Source: Cordylochernes scorpioides
Taxonomy: Eukaryota > Arthropoda > Arachnida > Pseudoscorpiones > Chernetidae
Assembly (NCBI GenBank): GCA_030710605.1
Contig: CP092869.1
Location: 16,225,494-16,289,493, forward strand
Direction of reading: 5' to 3'
Length of the DNA stretch: 64,000 nucleotides
Below the pieces are notes generated by a model that was not told the origin of the DNA, did not search any database, and worked only from the letters and a program-made list of their open reading frames with translations. Made by a program: the position numbers and the translations under genes. Shown piece by piece: positions 31,288 to 42,117 of this stretch (position 1 is its first letter; each line of letters opens with the position of its first letter).

Positions 31288-31708
31288 AGAAGGCATATCC
31301 TGACCAAAAGCACATGTGCCTTTTAGATGGTAGAGCGCCATCTAGTGGAACAGAAATCAACTAAACATTGATTTAACTCGTTTTAATATCAACACCTGAC
31401 CTTTTTATTTTTTTTTCTATTGTATTTTTTATTATTAATATATATATAAAGTTGCAATTATTTTCTTTTTAACAATAACTTTGATGAATATTGAGAAAAT
31501 GTTTACATACCATAAACAGCCTACTCCACGCTGACGAGCGCCAAAAGCGCGAAACGCGTTCGTGGATAGTTTTTCTTGATTTATTAAGAAATTGGGTTGG
31601 CCAAATATCAGGGAACAAACTAAAATCAATGTTTAGTTGATTTCTGTTCCACCAGATGGCGCTCTGCCTTCTGAAAAGCACATATGCTCCTGGTCAGGAT
31701 ATGCATTT
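31288..31708 (+). mobile_element. PLE-A' element with hammerhead
   Basis: Inverted ends GGCATATCCTGACC (left) and GGTCAGGATATGC (right), opposed bodies with GAGCGCCATCTAGTGGAAC and CCACCAGATGGCGCTC, and a ribozyme between them. No ORF. The structure parallels PLE-A with different sequence, implying a separate family. Confidence 0.7.
31525..31566 (+). ncRNA. Hammerhead ribozyme, family A'
   Basis: TCCACG/CGTGGA stem I (6 bp), CTGACGA (31531-31537), stem II GCGC/GCGC closed by CAAAA, GAAAC (31551-31555), two-base loop, GTT (31558-31560). All invariant core bases are present. Stem I and II differ from family A while keeping pairing, which supports the fold. Confidence 0.85.
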
Positions 31709-32074
31709 TTATTTTTAATACCATAAATAACCCATAATTCATTATGTTATAATGGATAGACAAATATGCAGTTAACATTTAAGCTAAGATGTAGGAAATT
31801 TCCAATGATTTAGTCACATTTTTTCCCATTGGACTTAGAAATATTTGATCAGACTGTACATTAAAAATGAAAAAAGTACGTTTTCGTAGTGGAAGAAAGG
31901 TCTCAAGGAAAGATTTGACTGAAGGACCATATAACTAGACAAGCTATGACCTCATCCCTAACAAATTCTTCTACATGACGCATCAGTTCAAGCACAGAGC
32001 GTATTACCATTTTTTAACTAGCACAGCAGTGCCCTTACGTCACTTATTTACTCTAATTTTGTTTTTTTTCTTAT
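31709..32074. other. No gene recognised
   Basis: Unassigned AT-rich sequence before copy 2 begins. Confidence 0.5.
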
Positions 32075-32154
32075 CGAAAATGATAAAGCACAATTTGGAT
32101 TATAGATAATAATACAATAAAATAAGACCTAAACTAAATAAATAAATAGTGTGT

Positions 32155-32188
32155 GACGTTTCGGTAACAGCATTGTCACCATCATCAG
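32155..32188 (-). ncRNA. Hammerhead-like core, family B
   Basis: CTGATGA (32182-32188), a 7 bp stem II GGTGACA/TGTTACC closed by ATGC, GAAAC and GTC (32155-32157). The core is perfect, but the flanks do not form stem I. Confidence 0.5.
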
Positions 32189-32277
32189 GCAAAAGAATAA
32201 ATGAGAAAATCACAGCAAGTTGATAACAGTACTATTTAAGAACTTGCTGTGATATTTTTTTTTATCGTTTATTACTT

Positions 32278-32317
32278 TGTCTGATGATGCTGACAATGCT
32301 GTTGCTGAAACGTCACA
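32278..32317 (+). ncRNA. Hammerhead-like motif, family B
   Basis: TGT/ACA stem I, CTGATGA (32281-32287), stem II with one mismatch, GAAAC (32307-32311), GTC (32312-32314). Confidence 0.45.
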
Positions 32318-32450
32318 CACTATTAAATTATTTGGATTAGGTCTTATCCTCTTGTATTTTTTTTTTCTTATCGAGTTGATTCTGGGTTGGGCTCTCTCTG
32401 TGAGTCAGATTAAATAGCATAGTAATACATTACTACAACGCTCCATCCAT

Positions 32451-32789
32451 ACCAATGAAAACACCAAAACGCGAATGTTTCTTTCTCACAAATAAACCAA
32501 ACTTCTACTGTCCTTACTGCGATGAAAGAAATCGATATGGAGGGCTTGGCTCATCAGTGGTGAACCCTTCAGCGGTTTCGCTAATTTAATCTACCAGACC
32601 GCTTCTTTAGAGCTCTAATACTGTATTGGATCATTCTGCTTATATATGTTACACTGAAGGGTGGAATCTTAGAAATGGTATTTAAGTAAACTATGGACAT
32701 ACGCTTTTAGGACAGTAGAATTACATTCAAATATTTGTACCGAGCAATGCTCTTCCGTAAATAATAAGGATTTTGGTGTTTTCATTTGT
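32451..32789. mobile_element. Family M element
   Basis: Counterpart of 523-861 with the same ends. Confidence 0.65.
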
Positions 32790-32852
32790 AAAATAGTATA
32801 TTGGATAATTGGGGTTTGTATTCTTAACGGAGCTTTGAACGACTGGCTATAT

Positions 32853-33075
32853 GTAAAACGACATTTGAAAATTATCCCGCATGTGTTTCTTTTCCACGAA
32901 AAATCAAAATTTATTCCAAGGAGAAATAACGATCATTTCTAACCTTAGGGATGAAGTATGAAAGGAGGAATTGTGAAGAGTAATCATAAATGGAAAAATA
33001 AAGTGTCCAGGGATGGGAATCGAACCCACAGTGCTCCGTTTACCGGGCAGATGCCATGTCCACTAGGCTAACCTG
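32853..33075 (-). mobile_element. SINE-1, full length, copy 2 only
   Basis: Flanked by a perfect 12 bp duplication GACTGGCTATAT (32841-32852 and 33076-33087); copy 1 has one copy at 917-928. On the minus strand the tRNA-like head (to 33005) with A box TAGCCTAGTGG and B box GGTTCGATTCC leads into the body, which ends GTCGTTTTAC. This defines the 5' and 3' limits of the family. Confidence 0.88.
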
Positions 33076-33843
33076 GACTGGCTATATGATCATATACTTA
33101 AGAGATGATATCACAGAAAAAAATGGAAAAAAATATATTGCTCATATCCTTTCTTAAGAATAGATTTTTTTTCCTCTTCCTTGAATAAAAAATATCTGAA
33201 TGATGTTTATATTGTATCGTAGAAATCAAGTCTTTGTATATCTGGAGATGTGAAAATATTTATTGATGACGTCACGGCGACCTGTCGACAATTATTAACA
33301 AATTAACCAAACTACAGCTAGAGAATCTTGAACAACCAAGCAAAATAAATATTTTAAAGATGATTTTCCAAATACAGAGTAATATATATCTCTAGATGGA
33401 CGCTTCTCAGTTTGCCAAAGCTGGTGTTGTGGCTTTGTCACCGACCCGAGGCCGCTAGTTGCGGCGACGGTCAATAGATGGCGTCAGGTTTTTGACGTTT
33501 ATTTTGACGGGAGAGGCGGCCTAGGCTTCTATAGAGTAATATATATTTTTTATAATCTGTTGAATATTTTCATTGAATAATATTAAATTATTTATTCGCC
33601 ACAATATAGTACTGGGAAATCCCTGTAAAGCACAGTAATATGCACAATTATTACAATGGTGTTTAGCTGTAGAGAACAACTTTTTGATTACCATTGCTAT
33701 ATTGGGTTAATATAAAAGAAGAAAAAAAAAGGAAATTCTTGCGTAGAACAACGTTTATTCCTCTAGCTTTGGATCGACAACGTTCTTCAACGACGGCATC
33801 GTTCCAAAGCTAGCGGAATGTTCTACCCAAGAAGTTCCTTTTT

Positions 33844-34011
33844 GTAAAACGACATTTGAAATACTATCCCGCATGTGTTTCTTTTCAACGAAAAATCAAA
33901 ATTTATTTCAAGGAGAAATAACGATTATTTTTAACCTTTTGGATGAGGTATGAAAGGGTGAATTGTGAAGAGTAATGATAAACGGAAAAATAAAATTGTC
34001 CAGGGATGGGA
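33844..34011 (-). mobile_element. SINE-1 remnant
   Basis: Counterpart of 1661-1829, with the same truncation point in the B-box region. Confidence 0.65.
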
Positions 34012-34031
34012 AGCTCCTTTTTATTATTTTA

Positions 34032-34454
34032 CTAGCCGAATGACCCGGGCAACGCCCGTGTTTTACCCGATTGAATGTTTTGAATCAAATACTATTTGTT
34101 ACAATTATAAATTGGCGCCTTAATTAATTGCATATGTTAGTTAATAACTATAGCCTATGTGCTTTATCTGTCTATGTACTGTTGGCTTCCGTAGGCGTCT
34201 CTTACTGGGAAAAAGAAAGAGAGGATTCCATTTGGTTATTATCTAATATATGCATTTATTTAGGGAGCGACCCGCTCCAACACAATAGTTACATAAATAG
34301 CGTGTGGGGGGGCATGATGGGGGGGGTGGCAAAGGTGGCGTGACCGTAGCCAACCAATAGGAGGGCGCCATTCAAAAAAAAAAAGCAAACGGTGACAGAG
34401 AGAGAGAAATGACTGATTAGGAGATGAGGAAAGACGCTCGTAACTGTATATAGA
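34032..34454 (-). mobile_element. Non-autonomous Helitron (family H2)
   Basis: Counterpart of 1849-2253; the terminal CTAG is at 34032-34035. Confidence 0.75.
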
Positions 34455-34799
34455 ATTTATATTATCGCAATACAGTTTTTAGATGTATTATTAATATTTT
34501 TTTTTGATGACCATTGACCAAGTTGAATTTAGTTTCTATAAGGTAATTCTAATGATGTTCATCATATTGTGGGGCGAAGAAATAATTTAATTATTTAATT
34601 TAATTATTCAACGAAAATATTTTAAAACAGATTTAAAATTTGACATTTGTTAAATCATCATTTAATTACCTAGCTTGCTTACTCGATATTCTCTAGCTGT
34701 AGATAGTTTGGTTGGTTTGTTAATATCTGTCGACTGGTCGCCGTGACGTCATCAATAAATACATCTCCAGATATACAAAGACTTGATTTCTACCCTACA

Positions 34800-35270
34800 A
34801 TACAATTTCTTTTTCGCAGTAAAGACAGCAGAAGTTTGATTTGCTTGTGAACATTCGCGTGTTAATGTCTATTCATTCGTTCTATATTTAGATCTATCTA
34901 TAATAAAGGAATATATTCGGTAACTATGGAGCAATGTGCACCATTGAATTATCGAATTTTAAATCGGAGGAATATAAGAATTTGTACTGATAACAAGGGA
35001 TATAGGACTATAGGATCATTCTAATCATTGTGAACTGAATTTTGCGGTTGTTTGTATTGTAAATACACTATATATATATATATATTTATAGAAAATAAAA
35101 TTTATAGTAAATAAAGAAAGCATAAAGAAGTTCCAAAAATGCAATATAACAGCGGTACGGTAGATTAAACTGGCGAAACCGCTGGGAGGGTTCACTACTG
35201 ATGAGCCAGGCCCTCCCATTAATTTTTCCATTGCAGTAAGGGCAGGAGAAATTGTTTTATTTTAAAAAGA
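34800..35270 (+). mobile_element. Family M fragment(s)
   Basis: Counterpart of 2600-3060, with an identical M core (CTGGC/GCCAG and TGGGAGGG/CCCTCCCA). A PLE-A' fragment follows at 35312-35389. Confidence 0.6.
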
Positions 35271-35411
35271 ATCATATGCGTCTAAAATAGTTTCGTATTT
35301 TGATAAAAGAAAGCATATCCTGACCAGGAGCACATGTGCTTTTTAGATGATAGAGCGCCATCTAGTGGAACAGAAATCAACTAAACGTACATATATATAT
35401 ATATATATATA

Positions 35412-35891
35412 CTAGCGGATGTGTACCCGGCTTCGCCCGGGTTTTATCCGAGTGAAAGTTTGCCTAACGAATATTATATATTATGAAGTATAATAAACAA
35501 TGTTAAAGATTAGTTTTAATTATTAATCAAGATTGTGTGTGAATATGTGAGAAAGATGTAATATCGTTGTTGTTTTCTTGGCCGACTGTTTTACATATGG
35601 TGTTATCTTAAAATTGCTTGTTTTGAATATTTTTTTAGATTGAGTTGAATGAATTGCTGAATTTTTTTTTGTATTTATATATAAATAAAATTAACTCTTT
35701 TGATTTTTTTTTGTATTTAATCGATAACAGCGAAGTTACGCATGTTAAAGTTAGGAAAAATATTTTGATGTTAAGCAAAACCTGCTCCATCTCGTTTTAC
35801 ATAAATGTTGAAAATTTGGTCGGAATTGATGCATTGTAACGAAAGTTTTTAGTGAACAACACTTATGAAATTTGCATTTTATTAATATAGA
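35412..35891 (-). mobile_element. Non-autonomous Helitron (family H1), copy 2 only
   Basis: Minus-strand start TCTATATTAATAAAATGC at 35891; end hairpin and CTAG at 35412-35415. It lies between an AT repeat and TGTGGTAAGG. Copy 1 has the PLE-A' piece (3191-3345) in this interval instead. Confidence 0.8.
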
Positions 35892-36748
35892 TGTGGTAAG
35901 GTAACACGACTCTTGTAATCGGAGACCTTTATCCAGTCTCAGGTTTGAAGGACTCTCAACAAAACTTTATTGTTTTGCATTACATGATGGTCAAGCTGGC
36001 GTGTTGAATTGTGTTTATATTTCGGGGCTGTTACATTTTTATAATTATGGTAGTATATATGTAAATATGGTGTATATTGACATATAATTACTACATATAT
36101 ATATTTACACATGTCAAATCAGTTCTATTTAGCATTTTAAAAAAAGTATTTGACCTCATATAATTACGTTCGCGGGAAAATACACATTAGGAAAAAACTC
36201 TAAAAAATGATTCAAACATCGATGGCATATAAAACATATTTCACCACTGCAAAAAAAAAAAAAACCAACATATTTTTAAAAAATACTATTTTATCACGTT
36301 TAATCACTGCATTAAATGTTTATTATTTGGGTTTATTTTGGAACAGTAAAACATAAAATTCAAGGGAAAGACAAAATTTGGCTGGATAACACAGGTTGTG
36401 GTCTCTTAACACAGGTTGTTCAAGTACTTATAACCTCTTAACTAAATGGATTTATCACCAAAAGATTATTTCCGCTTAAAACAGTGTCTGTCTTGATAGG
36501 TATTACTGCATATTCATAGATTTCTTCAATCATTTATAATTTATACAAACTTCACAATTTGGAGACCGTAGTGCTCTGTTAGTAAACAAAAAAAATAATC
36601 CTATATTTTTGTTTATTTATACTTTTTATAAACACACACATGTCAATAATTTTAAATGTGTGAAAAACAACGATATTTTTAATCAATTTTACGAATAAAA
36701 AAAATCTATATACCAAGAAAAGAGGTAAAAGCAATGAATAGAAGAAAA
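35892..36748. other. No gene recognised
   Basis: Counterpart of 3346-4211. Confidence 0.5.
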
Positions 36749-36900
36749 AAAAGGTTGTGCGCATGCGCCCTGAGGCAGTGTCCTGGATTATACGACAGCA
36801 GCCGACGACCTTGAACTACGTAACGTGCGTGTGTCCCAGATATCAGGGCCGCCGTCGGCTGCTCGCTATTTTGGTGGCAGAGGGTAACGCGCTAGGATGA
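36749..36900. promoter_or_regulatory. GC-rich block with NRF1-type palindrome and hairpin
   Basis: Counterpart of 4212-4366. TGCGCATGCGC at 36758-36768; the inverted repeat is unchanged. Confidence 0.35.
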
Positions 36901-37107
36901 TAAATGTGATGTTATTTTACACTTTTTATTTTTTTTTATTTTTAATACAGAGTTTTTCTTTTAGAGAATTTTTAGATAAAGGTTGTTAGATAAGGTTAAA
37001 TATAAATTTGAATAAATAAGGATAATAGAGATTAATAAGTATAAATATATAAAATTGATAAATATACATATAAATATAGATGGGAATGTTGCCGGGAGGA
37101 TAATGAT

Positions 37108-37312
37108 CTAAAGAGACAAGGGTCGCCTCTCCCGTCAAAACCCAGACGCCATCTATTCTCTTTAAGTCTCTAGGTGGACGCTTTTCAGTTTGCTAAAGCT
37201 GGTGTTGTGGCTTTGTCACCGACCCGAGGCCGCTAGTTTACGGCGACGGTCAATAGATGGCGTCTGGTTTTGACGTCTATTTTGACGGGAGAGGCGACCT
37301 TTGTCTCTTTAG
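37108..37312. mobile_element. Fold-back MITE (family P), arms unequal, copy 2 only
   Basis: Ends CTAAAGAGACAAGGGTCGCC and GGCGACCTTTGTCTCTTTAG. One arm is partly replaced (TCTCTTTAAGTCTCTAGGTG), so it is no longer a full palindrome. Confidence 0.65.
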
Positions 37313-37926
37313 AATAAGTTTCTTGTATTATGTGTTATTTGAAAGAACAACTTTGAGCCAAGGTTCTTTAATAGACCAACTTCCCAGACTACCTGTACGT
37401 CTTTTGTAATTCTTAATTAACATTTATTGAATTGAAGAAATCAGAGGAAACCCGCGCTTAGATCTTATTTCTCTATTGCATATATAAATACATCTGGTAC
37501 ACACACAATATATAAGATTGTCACAAAAGTTCGTGTTTTTATTAAAACCTTTTTTTTTTATTACATGGCGAATAATATTATTACGGTGAATACATAATAA
37601 TACATAATACAATTACTTTATACATAATATAAATACATTATACATAACGGCGAATAATATTGGTATTTATATATATATATATTTTTGCAAGTGTTTACAA
37701 ACTTTTGAGACAACCTTGTAGATAAGATTTTGCATTTTCACGATCCCAGAAGGTAACTGTTTGTCTTTTTCAGTACTCTTTAATAAGTTTACACGAAATA
37801 TTGTTAAAGAGAGCTAGAAACGATTTACATTTAAAATGGCATATTTTGATATGAAATTGAACCTAGAGCCACGTGCACCTTAAGCTAAAACTTTACGTAG
37901 GTATAAAATCCAACATAATTACAATT

Positions 37927-38305
37927 ATGAAAAAGGCATCTCCTTATCGTGCAACTGAAAGTTGCTGATGGCTTGCGCCATCTATCGGAATAAATATCAA
38001 CTATTCTCGTTGATTTTTAATTATTCCAGAATTGGCCAAATACCCATTCTTGATTAATCAAGAAAAGCTAACCACGGACGCGTTTCGGGCTGTTGGCCCT
38101 CATCAGCATGGTGCAAGCTGTACCTCAAAGACCAAAAAACTGGTCATTCAGGCATCCTGAAAAATCATGAAACGGGTAGTTAAGGCCAGAATGGCGTGAG
38201 ACCGCGACACAATGATAAAAAAAATAGTACAAATGTGATATTGTACTGGGATAAGGTGCATAAATTATGAAAAATGCATCTCCTTATGGTGCAACTACGT
38301 AGTTA
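37927..38305 (-). mobile_element. PLE-A element with both inverted ends
   Basis: Minus orientation: AAAAAGGCATCTCCTTATCG end, body, ribozyme at 38071-38112, then a distal part with GGCATCCTGAAAAATC and an inverted copy of the tail to about 38305. No ORF. Confidence 0.7.
38071..38112 (-). ncRNA. Hammerhead ribozyme, family A
   Basis: Counterpart of 5856-5897. Stem I ACCATG/CGTGGT has a U-G pair instead of A-U. CTGATGA (38100-38106), GGGC/GCCC stem II, GAAAC (38082-38086), GTC (38077-38079) are intact. Confidence 0.85.
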
Positions 38306-38559
38306 ATATTGTTAACATTATAATTCCTTCGGTAAAATTATAAATAAAATAAAATTTGATGAGGAGGAAGTGTTTCTCTTTATACATAACGGCAAGATAA
38401 GGTTTACAAGCTGTTAGTACCGTAGTTATACGTGTCGAGGGGCTGTTTACATCCTCAAGTTTATATTGCAGCTATATAAGAGAAAGTTAATGTGGTTTTA
38501 CGGGCTACTAAACAAAGTGTATGATTTATAATATGATGCACTAGCGCGCCATCTGTTAT
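38306..38559. other. No gene recognised
   Basis: Counterpart of about 5910-6053 joined directly to the sequence after 6688: the empty site of the LTR-like insertion. Confidence 0.45.
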
Positions 38560-38835
38560 CAAAATTCGAAACTATTTTAAAGGCGTAAGATTCTTTTTGA
38601 TATTAAACAATTTCTACTGTCCTTACTGCAATGGAAAAATTAATGAGAGGGCCTGGCTCATCAGTGGTGAACCCTCTCAGCGGTTTCGCCAGTTTATAAA
38701 ACAGCGGTAGATTAAACTAGCGAAACCGCTGAGAGGGTTCACCACTGATGAGCCAGGCCCTCTCATTAATTTTTCCATTGCAGTAAGGACAGTAGAAATT
38801 GTTTAATATCAAAAAGAATCTTACGCCTTTAAAAA
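38560..38835. mobile_element. Family M inverted pair (palindrome)
   Basis: Two M cores face away from each other. Minus-strand core: CTGGC/GCCAG and TGAGAGGG/CCCTCTCA (38644-38692). Plus-strand core: CTAGC/GCCAG (one mismatch) and TGAGAGGG/CCCTCTCA (38717-38765). GAAA and CTGATGA are intact in both. The GAGAGGG version against GGGAGGG elsewhere is a compensated change. Confidence 0.75.
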
Positions 38836-38846
38836 AGTGTATGATT

Positions 38847-39251
38847 GTAAAACAACACTTGAAGTTACACCGCATGAGTTTCTTTTCAATGAAAAATCAA
38901 AATTTATTTCAAGGTGAAATATTGACTATTTCTAACCTTTTTGGATGAGGTATGAAAGGGTGAATTATGAAGAGTAATGATGAACACGGAAAAATAAAAG
39001 TGTCCAGGGATGGGAATCGAACCCACACAATGGCATCTGCCCGGTAAGCGGAACATTGTGGGTTCGATTCCCATCCCTGGACACTTTTATTTTTCCGTGT
39101 TCATCATTACTCTTCATAATTCACCCTTTCATACCTCATCCAAAAAGGTTAGAAATAGTCGATATTTCACCTTGAAATAAAATTTTGATTTTTCATTGAA
39201 AAGAAACGCATGCGGTGTAACTTCAAGTGTTGTTTTACAATCACAAGCCGC
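38847..39251. mobile_element. SINE-1 head-to-head palindrome with target duplication
   Basis: Two SINE-1 units share one tRNA-like centre (AACCCACACAATGG ... CATTGTGGGTTCG). Arms of about 180 bp pair almost perfectly. Flanked by AGTGTATGATT (38836-38846 and 39252-39262), so the palindrome was inserted as one unit. Confidence 0.8.
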
Positions 39252-39262
39252 AGTGTATGATT

Positions 39263-39708
39263 TTCGAGCCCCAAAGCCGCTATATAAAAAGAAACTTTTC
39301 CCTCAACGAATTGTCTTTTATTTATAAATATATTTGTAAAAAAAGTATTATCGTTTGTAATACACGCGTATGTGTCGAGTACATACAGATTAGGGTAGGT
39401 AAGAGACTGCCTGTACTGTAAGTGCACTACAATATTGTAACAGAGTATTTATTAATTTGATAATTTTTTTATTAACAGAGTGGTCATTTTTATGATTATA
39501 TTTTTGGCTACTCTGTAAATTTCCCTCGTGGTTTATCTTTTGTTTACCATTCATAGTTTGTCCTTGCCTGAAATAAATTGTTGTCTCATCCTGAAGTTTT
39601 TGTCTTCCCTAATTTTACACGTGGCAATAACGACACATGTAAAAGCCCACTGTGTACTTACATGGTGACAGAATTCCTGTTAAAGTTCCTTGTCAGGTTG
39701 GAGTTTTG
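39263..39708. other. No gene recognised
   Basis: Shared with parts of 6750-6915 and 7664-7905. AT-rich, with no coding signal. Confidence 0.45.
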
Positions 39709-39892
39709 AATTACCACGCTGCCTCTCACATTACCATAGCCCCCTCTTATATACAAACATGGCCACATTCGTCCAATGAGAAGGCGGGGGAGATTGGTTC
39801 ACTAACAAACAACCATCTTCCCACTAAAAATGAGATAAGATAAAAAGTGAAAATTTTTGTTAATATAATTTGAAAAAGGGCTGTTACACCCC
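39709..39892 (-). mobile_element. LTR-like fragment, copy 2 only
   Basis: Matches the promoter half of 6054-6688: minus-strand start TGTAACAGCCC, ATTGGACGAATG, then TATATAAGAGGGGGC. Confidence 0.45.
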
Positions 39893-40145
39893 GAATTTGC
39901 ATATTCTGACATCTAAAGTATGCAAATTGGTCTGTTATCGGTTTGCATATTACAGAGTCAAAACTGTGCCTTCCAGACCGAGAACTCTATATTCTGTTTG
40001 ATTCAGATAGATTGTGTGTGCGGAACAAACATTATTTATTTCTAAGGAGTTCTCCAGCTGGTATTGTAACAGCAGCAGACGACAGCTTGGCGAGTAGTTT
40101 CACGTGTCGCCCCCAGAGCCCTCGTCACTGTGGACAATTTGACAA
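39893..40145 (-). repeat. Inverted relative of the octamer-array region
   Basis: Reverse complement of about 8570-8810: one octamer unit (ATGCAAATTGGTCTG) followed by TTCCAGACCGAGAACTC and the GCCCCCAGAG block. It shows that the octamer array and its flank form a mobile or duplicated unit. Confidence 0.65.
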
Positions 40146-40184
40146 TTTAAACAATTTTACATATTAATACAAAGCAATAACACG

Positions 40185-40330
40185 CCATCTATATATAACG
40201 AATAAAGTCATTAAGACGTGAATGTTTCTTTTCATAAATCAAACTTCTACTGTCCTTAATCTAACTCTATTGTTCTAAAAACTTATGTCCACAGTTTACT
40301 TAAATATCATTGTTTCTTCTAATCAATTGT
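40185..40330 (+). mobile_element. Family M outer fragment
   Basis: AATGTTTCTTTTCATAAATC and ACTTCTACTGTCCTTA, joined to the ACTTATGTCCACAG end; the core is deleted. Confidence 0.5.
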
Positions 40331-40477
40331 TACAAAGGTGGAAAAATATAAAATAGTAAATAAAGGGTAGATAAAATGTAGGGAAATATATATATAGTTG
40401 TTTTGAAAATAGAGCAATCCATACTTAATTCATTAGATAATAAAAGCCATGTATGGATTTAATAAAAGATTTATTTT

Positions 40478-40517
40478 GCCAATATTTCGGCTGGCTGAAC
40501 GCCAACCTTTATCGAAG
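40478..40517 (-). ncRNA. Eroded hammerhead, family D
   Basis: Mirror image of 40645-40684: a TCGATAAAG core box, a stem II around GTTGGC, CGAAATATTGGC. The core bases deviate, so it is probably inactive. Confidence 0.35.
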
Positions 40518-40644
40518 CATTACATTTTTGTACACACAAACTCAGCGCCGCATATTTCTCCCACCTACTCTGTATTTTAATTGATTTTAACTGTGATATT
40601 ATAACACTATGCGGCGCTGAGTTTGTGTATACAAAAATGCAATG

Positions 40645-40684
40645 CCTCGATAAAGGTTGGCGCTCAGCCAGCCGAAATATTGGC
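40645..40684 (+). ncRNA. Eroded hammerhead, family D
   Basis: CTCGATAA in place of CTGATGA, a 6 bp stem II GTTGGC/GCCAGC closed by GCTCA, GAAAT, ATT, and a GCC/GGC stem I. The layout is that of a hammerhead but three core sites have changed. Confidence 0.4.
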
Positions 40685-40964
40685 AAAATAAATCTTTTAT
40701 TAATTCAAATATATGCCTTTTATTATCTAATATATAGTTGTGTATATGTACAAATTTCTTCAGCAAGGAAGACTTCCCCACCTTGAGAGAGTTCTCCTCC
40801 AGACAAGGTCTTCTTGAACATTCCTCAATACTCCCGTCACTTGAATGCAATTTTCACAGATCAAACGCCAGATGTTGATAATACAGAGTAGAGCTTAGTG
40901 CCTGGTATCGATGGAACTCTCTACAGAATCCCAGTTTAAATCTGTGATAGAAAAATATGTATAA

Positions 40965-41045
40965 AAGATTCGATGGACGAGTAGGTAACACCCTCGATTC
41001 CCGACAGCCATGAACAGGCATCGAATCCCGCGTTAATATTTTGTG
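40965..41045 (+). mobile_element. tRNA-Ser-like SINE remnant (SINE-L)
   Basis: Counterpart of 8230-8330. Confidence 0.45.
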
Positions 41046-41491
41046 TTAATATATGAATAACCTTCACATATTATTCATTGTTATAAATATCCTAAACTAG
41101 GTTGCTCTTGTTGAGCGGCACCTAATAAAGTTACTTTGGAACAAATATGTAAAACGTTTATGTAAATTACCGAGATGTACTCAGAAACTTGTGGTTACAA
41201 GAACCGCGACTTTTGACTGAGAGAAGAAATTCAAGGGCAGCAACAGTGGCTTACCCCCGGGGTTACCATAGCAACCTTAATGTAATATTCACCAGAGGGC
41301 TGCCCTCTGGGGGCGACACGTGGAACTACTCGCCAAGCTGTCGTCTGCTGCAGTTACAATACCAGCTGGAGAACTGAAGGCTCCTTAGAGATAAATAATG
41401 TTTGTTCCGCACACACAATCAATCTGAATCAAACAGAATATAGAGTTCTCGGTCTGGAAGGCACAGTTTTGACTCCCGAATATGCTAATCA

Positions 41492-41627
41492 GACCAATTT
41501 GCATACTTTGGAGGTCAGAATATGCTAATCAGACCGATAACAGACCAATTTGCATACTTTGGAGGTCAGAATATGCTAATCAGACCGATAACAGACCAAT
41601 TTGCATACTTTAGAGGTCAGAATATGC
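41492..41627 (+). repeat. 51 bp octamer array, three units
   Basis: Counterpart of 8768-8954 with one unit fewer; units start at 41492, 41543 and 41594. ATTTGCAT is intact in all three. Confidence 0.85.
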
Positions 41628-41654
41628 ATTTTTGATTTGTTACAAACAACACGA

Positions 41655-41975
41655 TATATATGTTGCCACTTTTGTACTATCTTTCACATTGATTGGCGTT
41701 CTTACGCCCTTCCGGCCTAAATACCTGCTTCATGGTTTTTCAAGATGCCCCAAAGACCAGCCTTTTTGGTCGTTGAAGTACAGCTTACACCACGCTGACG
41801 AGGGCCAACAGCCCGAAACGCGTACGTGGTTAGCTTTTATTTATTTATCAAGAAACGGTATTTGGAAAATTCTGGAATAATTAAAAATAAACAATTATTT
41901 GATATTTATTTCGGTAGATGGCGCAAGCCATCAGCAACTTTTAGTTGCATGATCAGGAAATTCCTTTTTTTTAAA
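41655..41975 (+). mobile_element. PLE-A element end with hammerhead
   Basis: Counterpart of 8985-9300, with an intact ribozyme. Confidence 0.65.
41789..41830 (+). ncRNA. Hammerhead ribozyme, family A
   Basis: ACCACG/CGTGGT stem I, CTGACGA (41795-41801), GGGC-CAACA-GCCC stem II, GAAAC (41815-41819), loop GC, GTA (41822-41824). Complete type I core. Confidence 0.88.
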
Positions 41976-42117
41976 GATATATCTTATGTAGATATACGCT
42001 CTACATATTTCCATATAAGTTATATTATATACAGAAGATTTCTCGTATTAGAGAGGGAGTTACGATCAATTCGTATTTGCATATTTGGATGGATATAGAA
42101 TGATGATAATACAAGGA

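Larger units (their letters stand above)
32100..32345. mobile_element. Inverted-repeat element with hammerhead family B
   Basis: Counterpart of the element at 1-430, with one arm fewer. Cores are at 32155-32188 (minus) and 32278-32317 (plus). Confidence 0.6.
33211..34806. mobile_element. DNA transposon with ~130 bp inverted repeats, nested insertions
   Basis: Counterpart of 1029-2605, holding the MITE at 33390-33536, hairpin at 33734-33835, SINE-1 remnant at 33844-34011 and Helitron at 34032-34454. Confidence 0.6.
40470..40700. mobile_element. Inverted element with eroded hammerhead family D
   Basis: Opposed arms GCCAATATTTCGGCTGGCTG (40478) and CAGCCAGCCGAAATATTGGC (40665-40684), separated by about 120 bp. 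No ORF. Confidence 0.55.
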
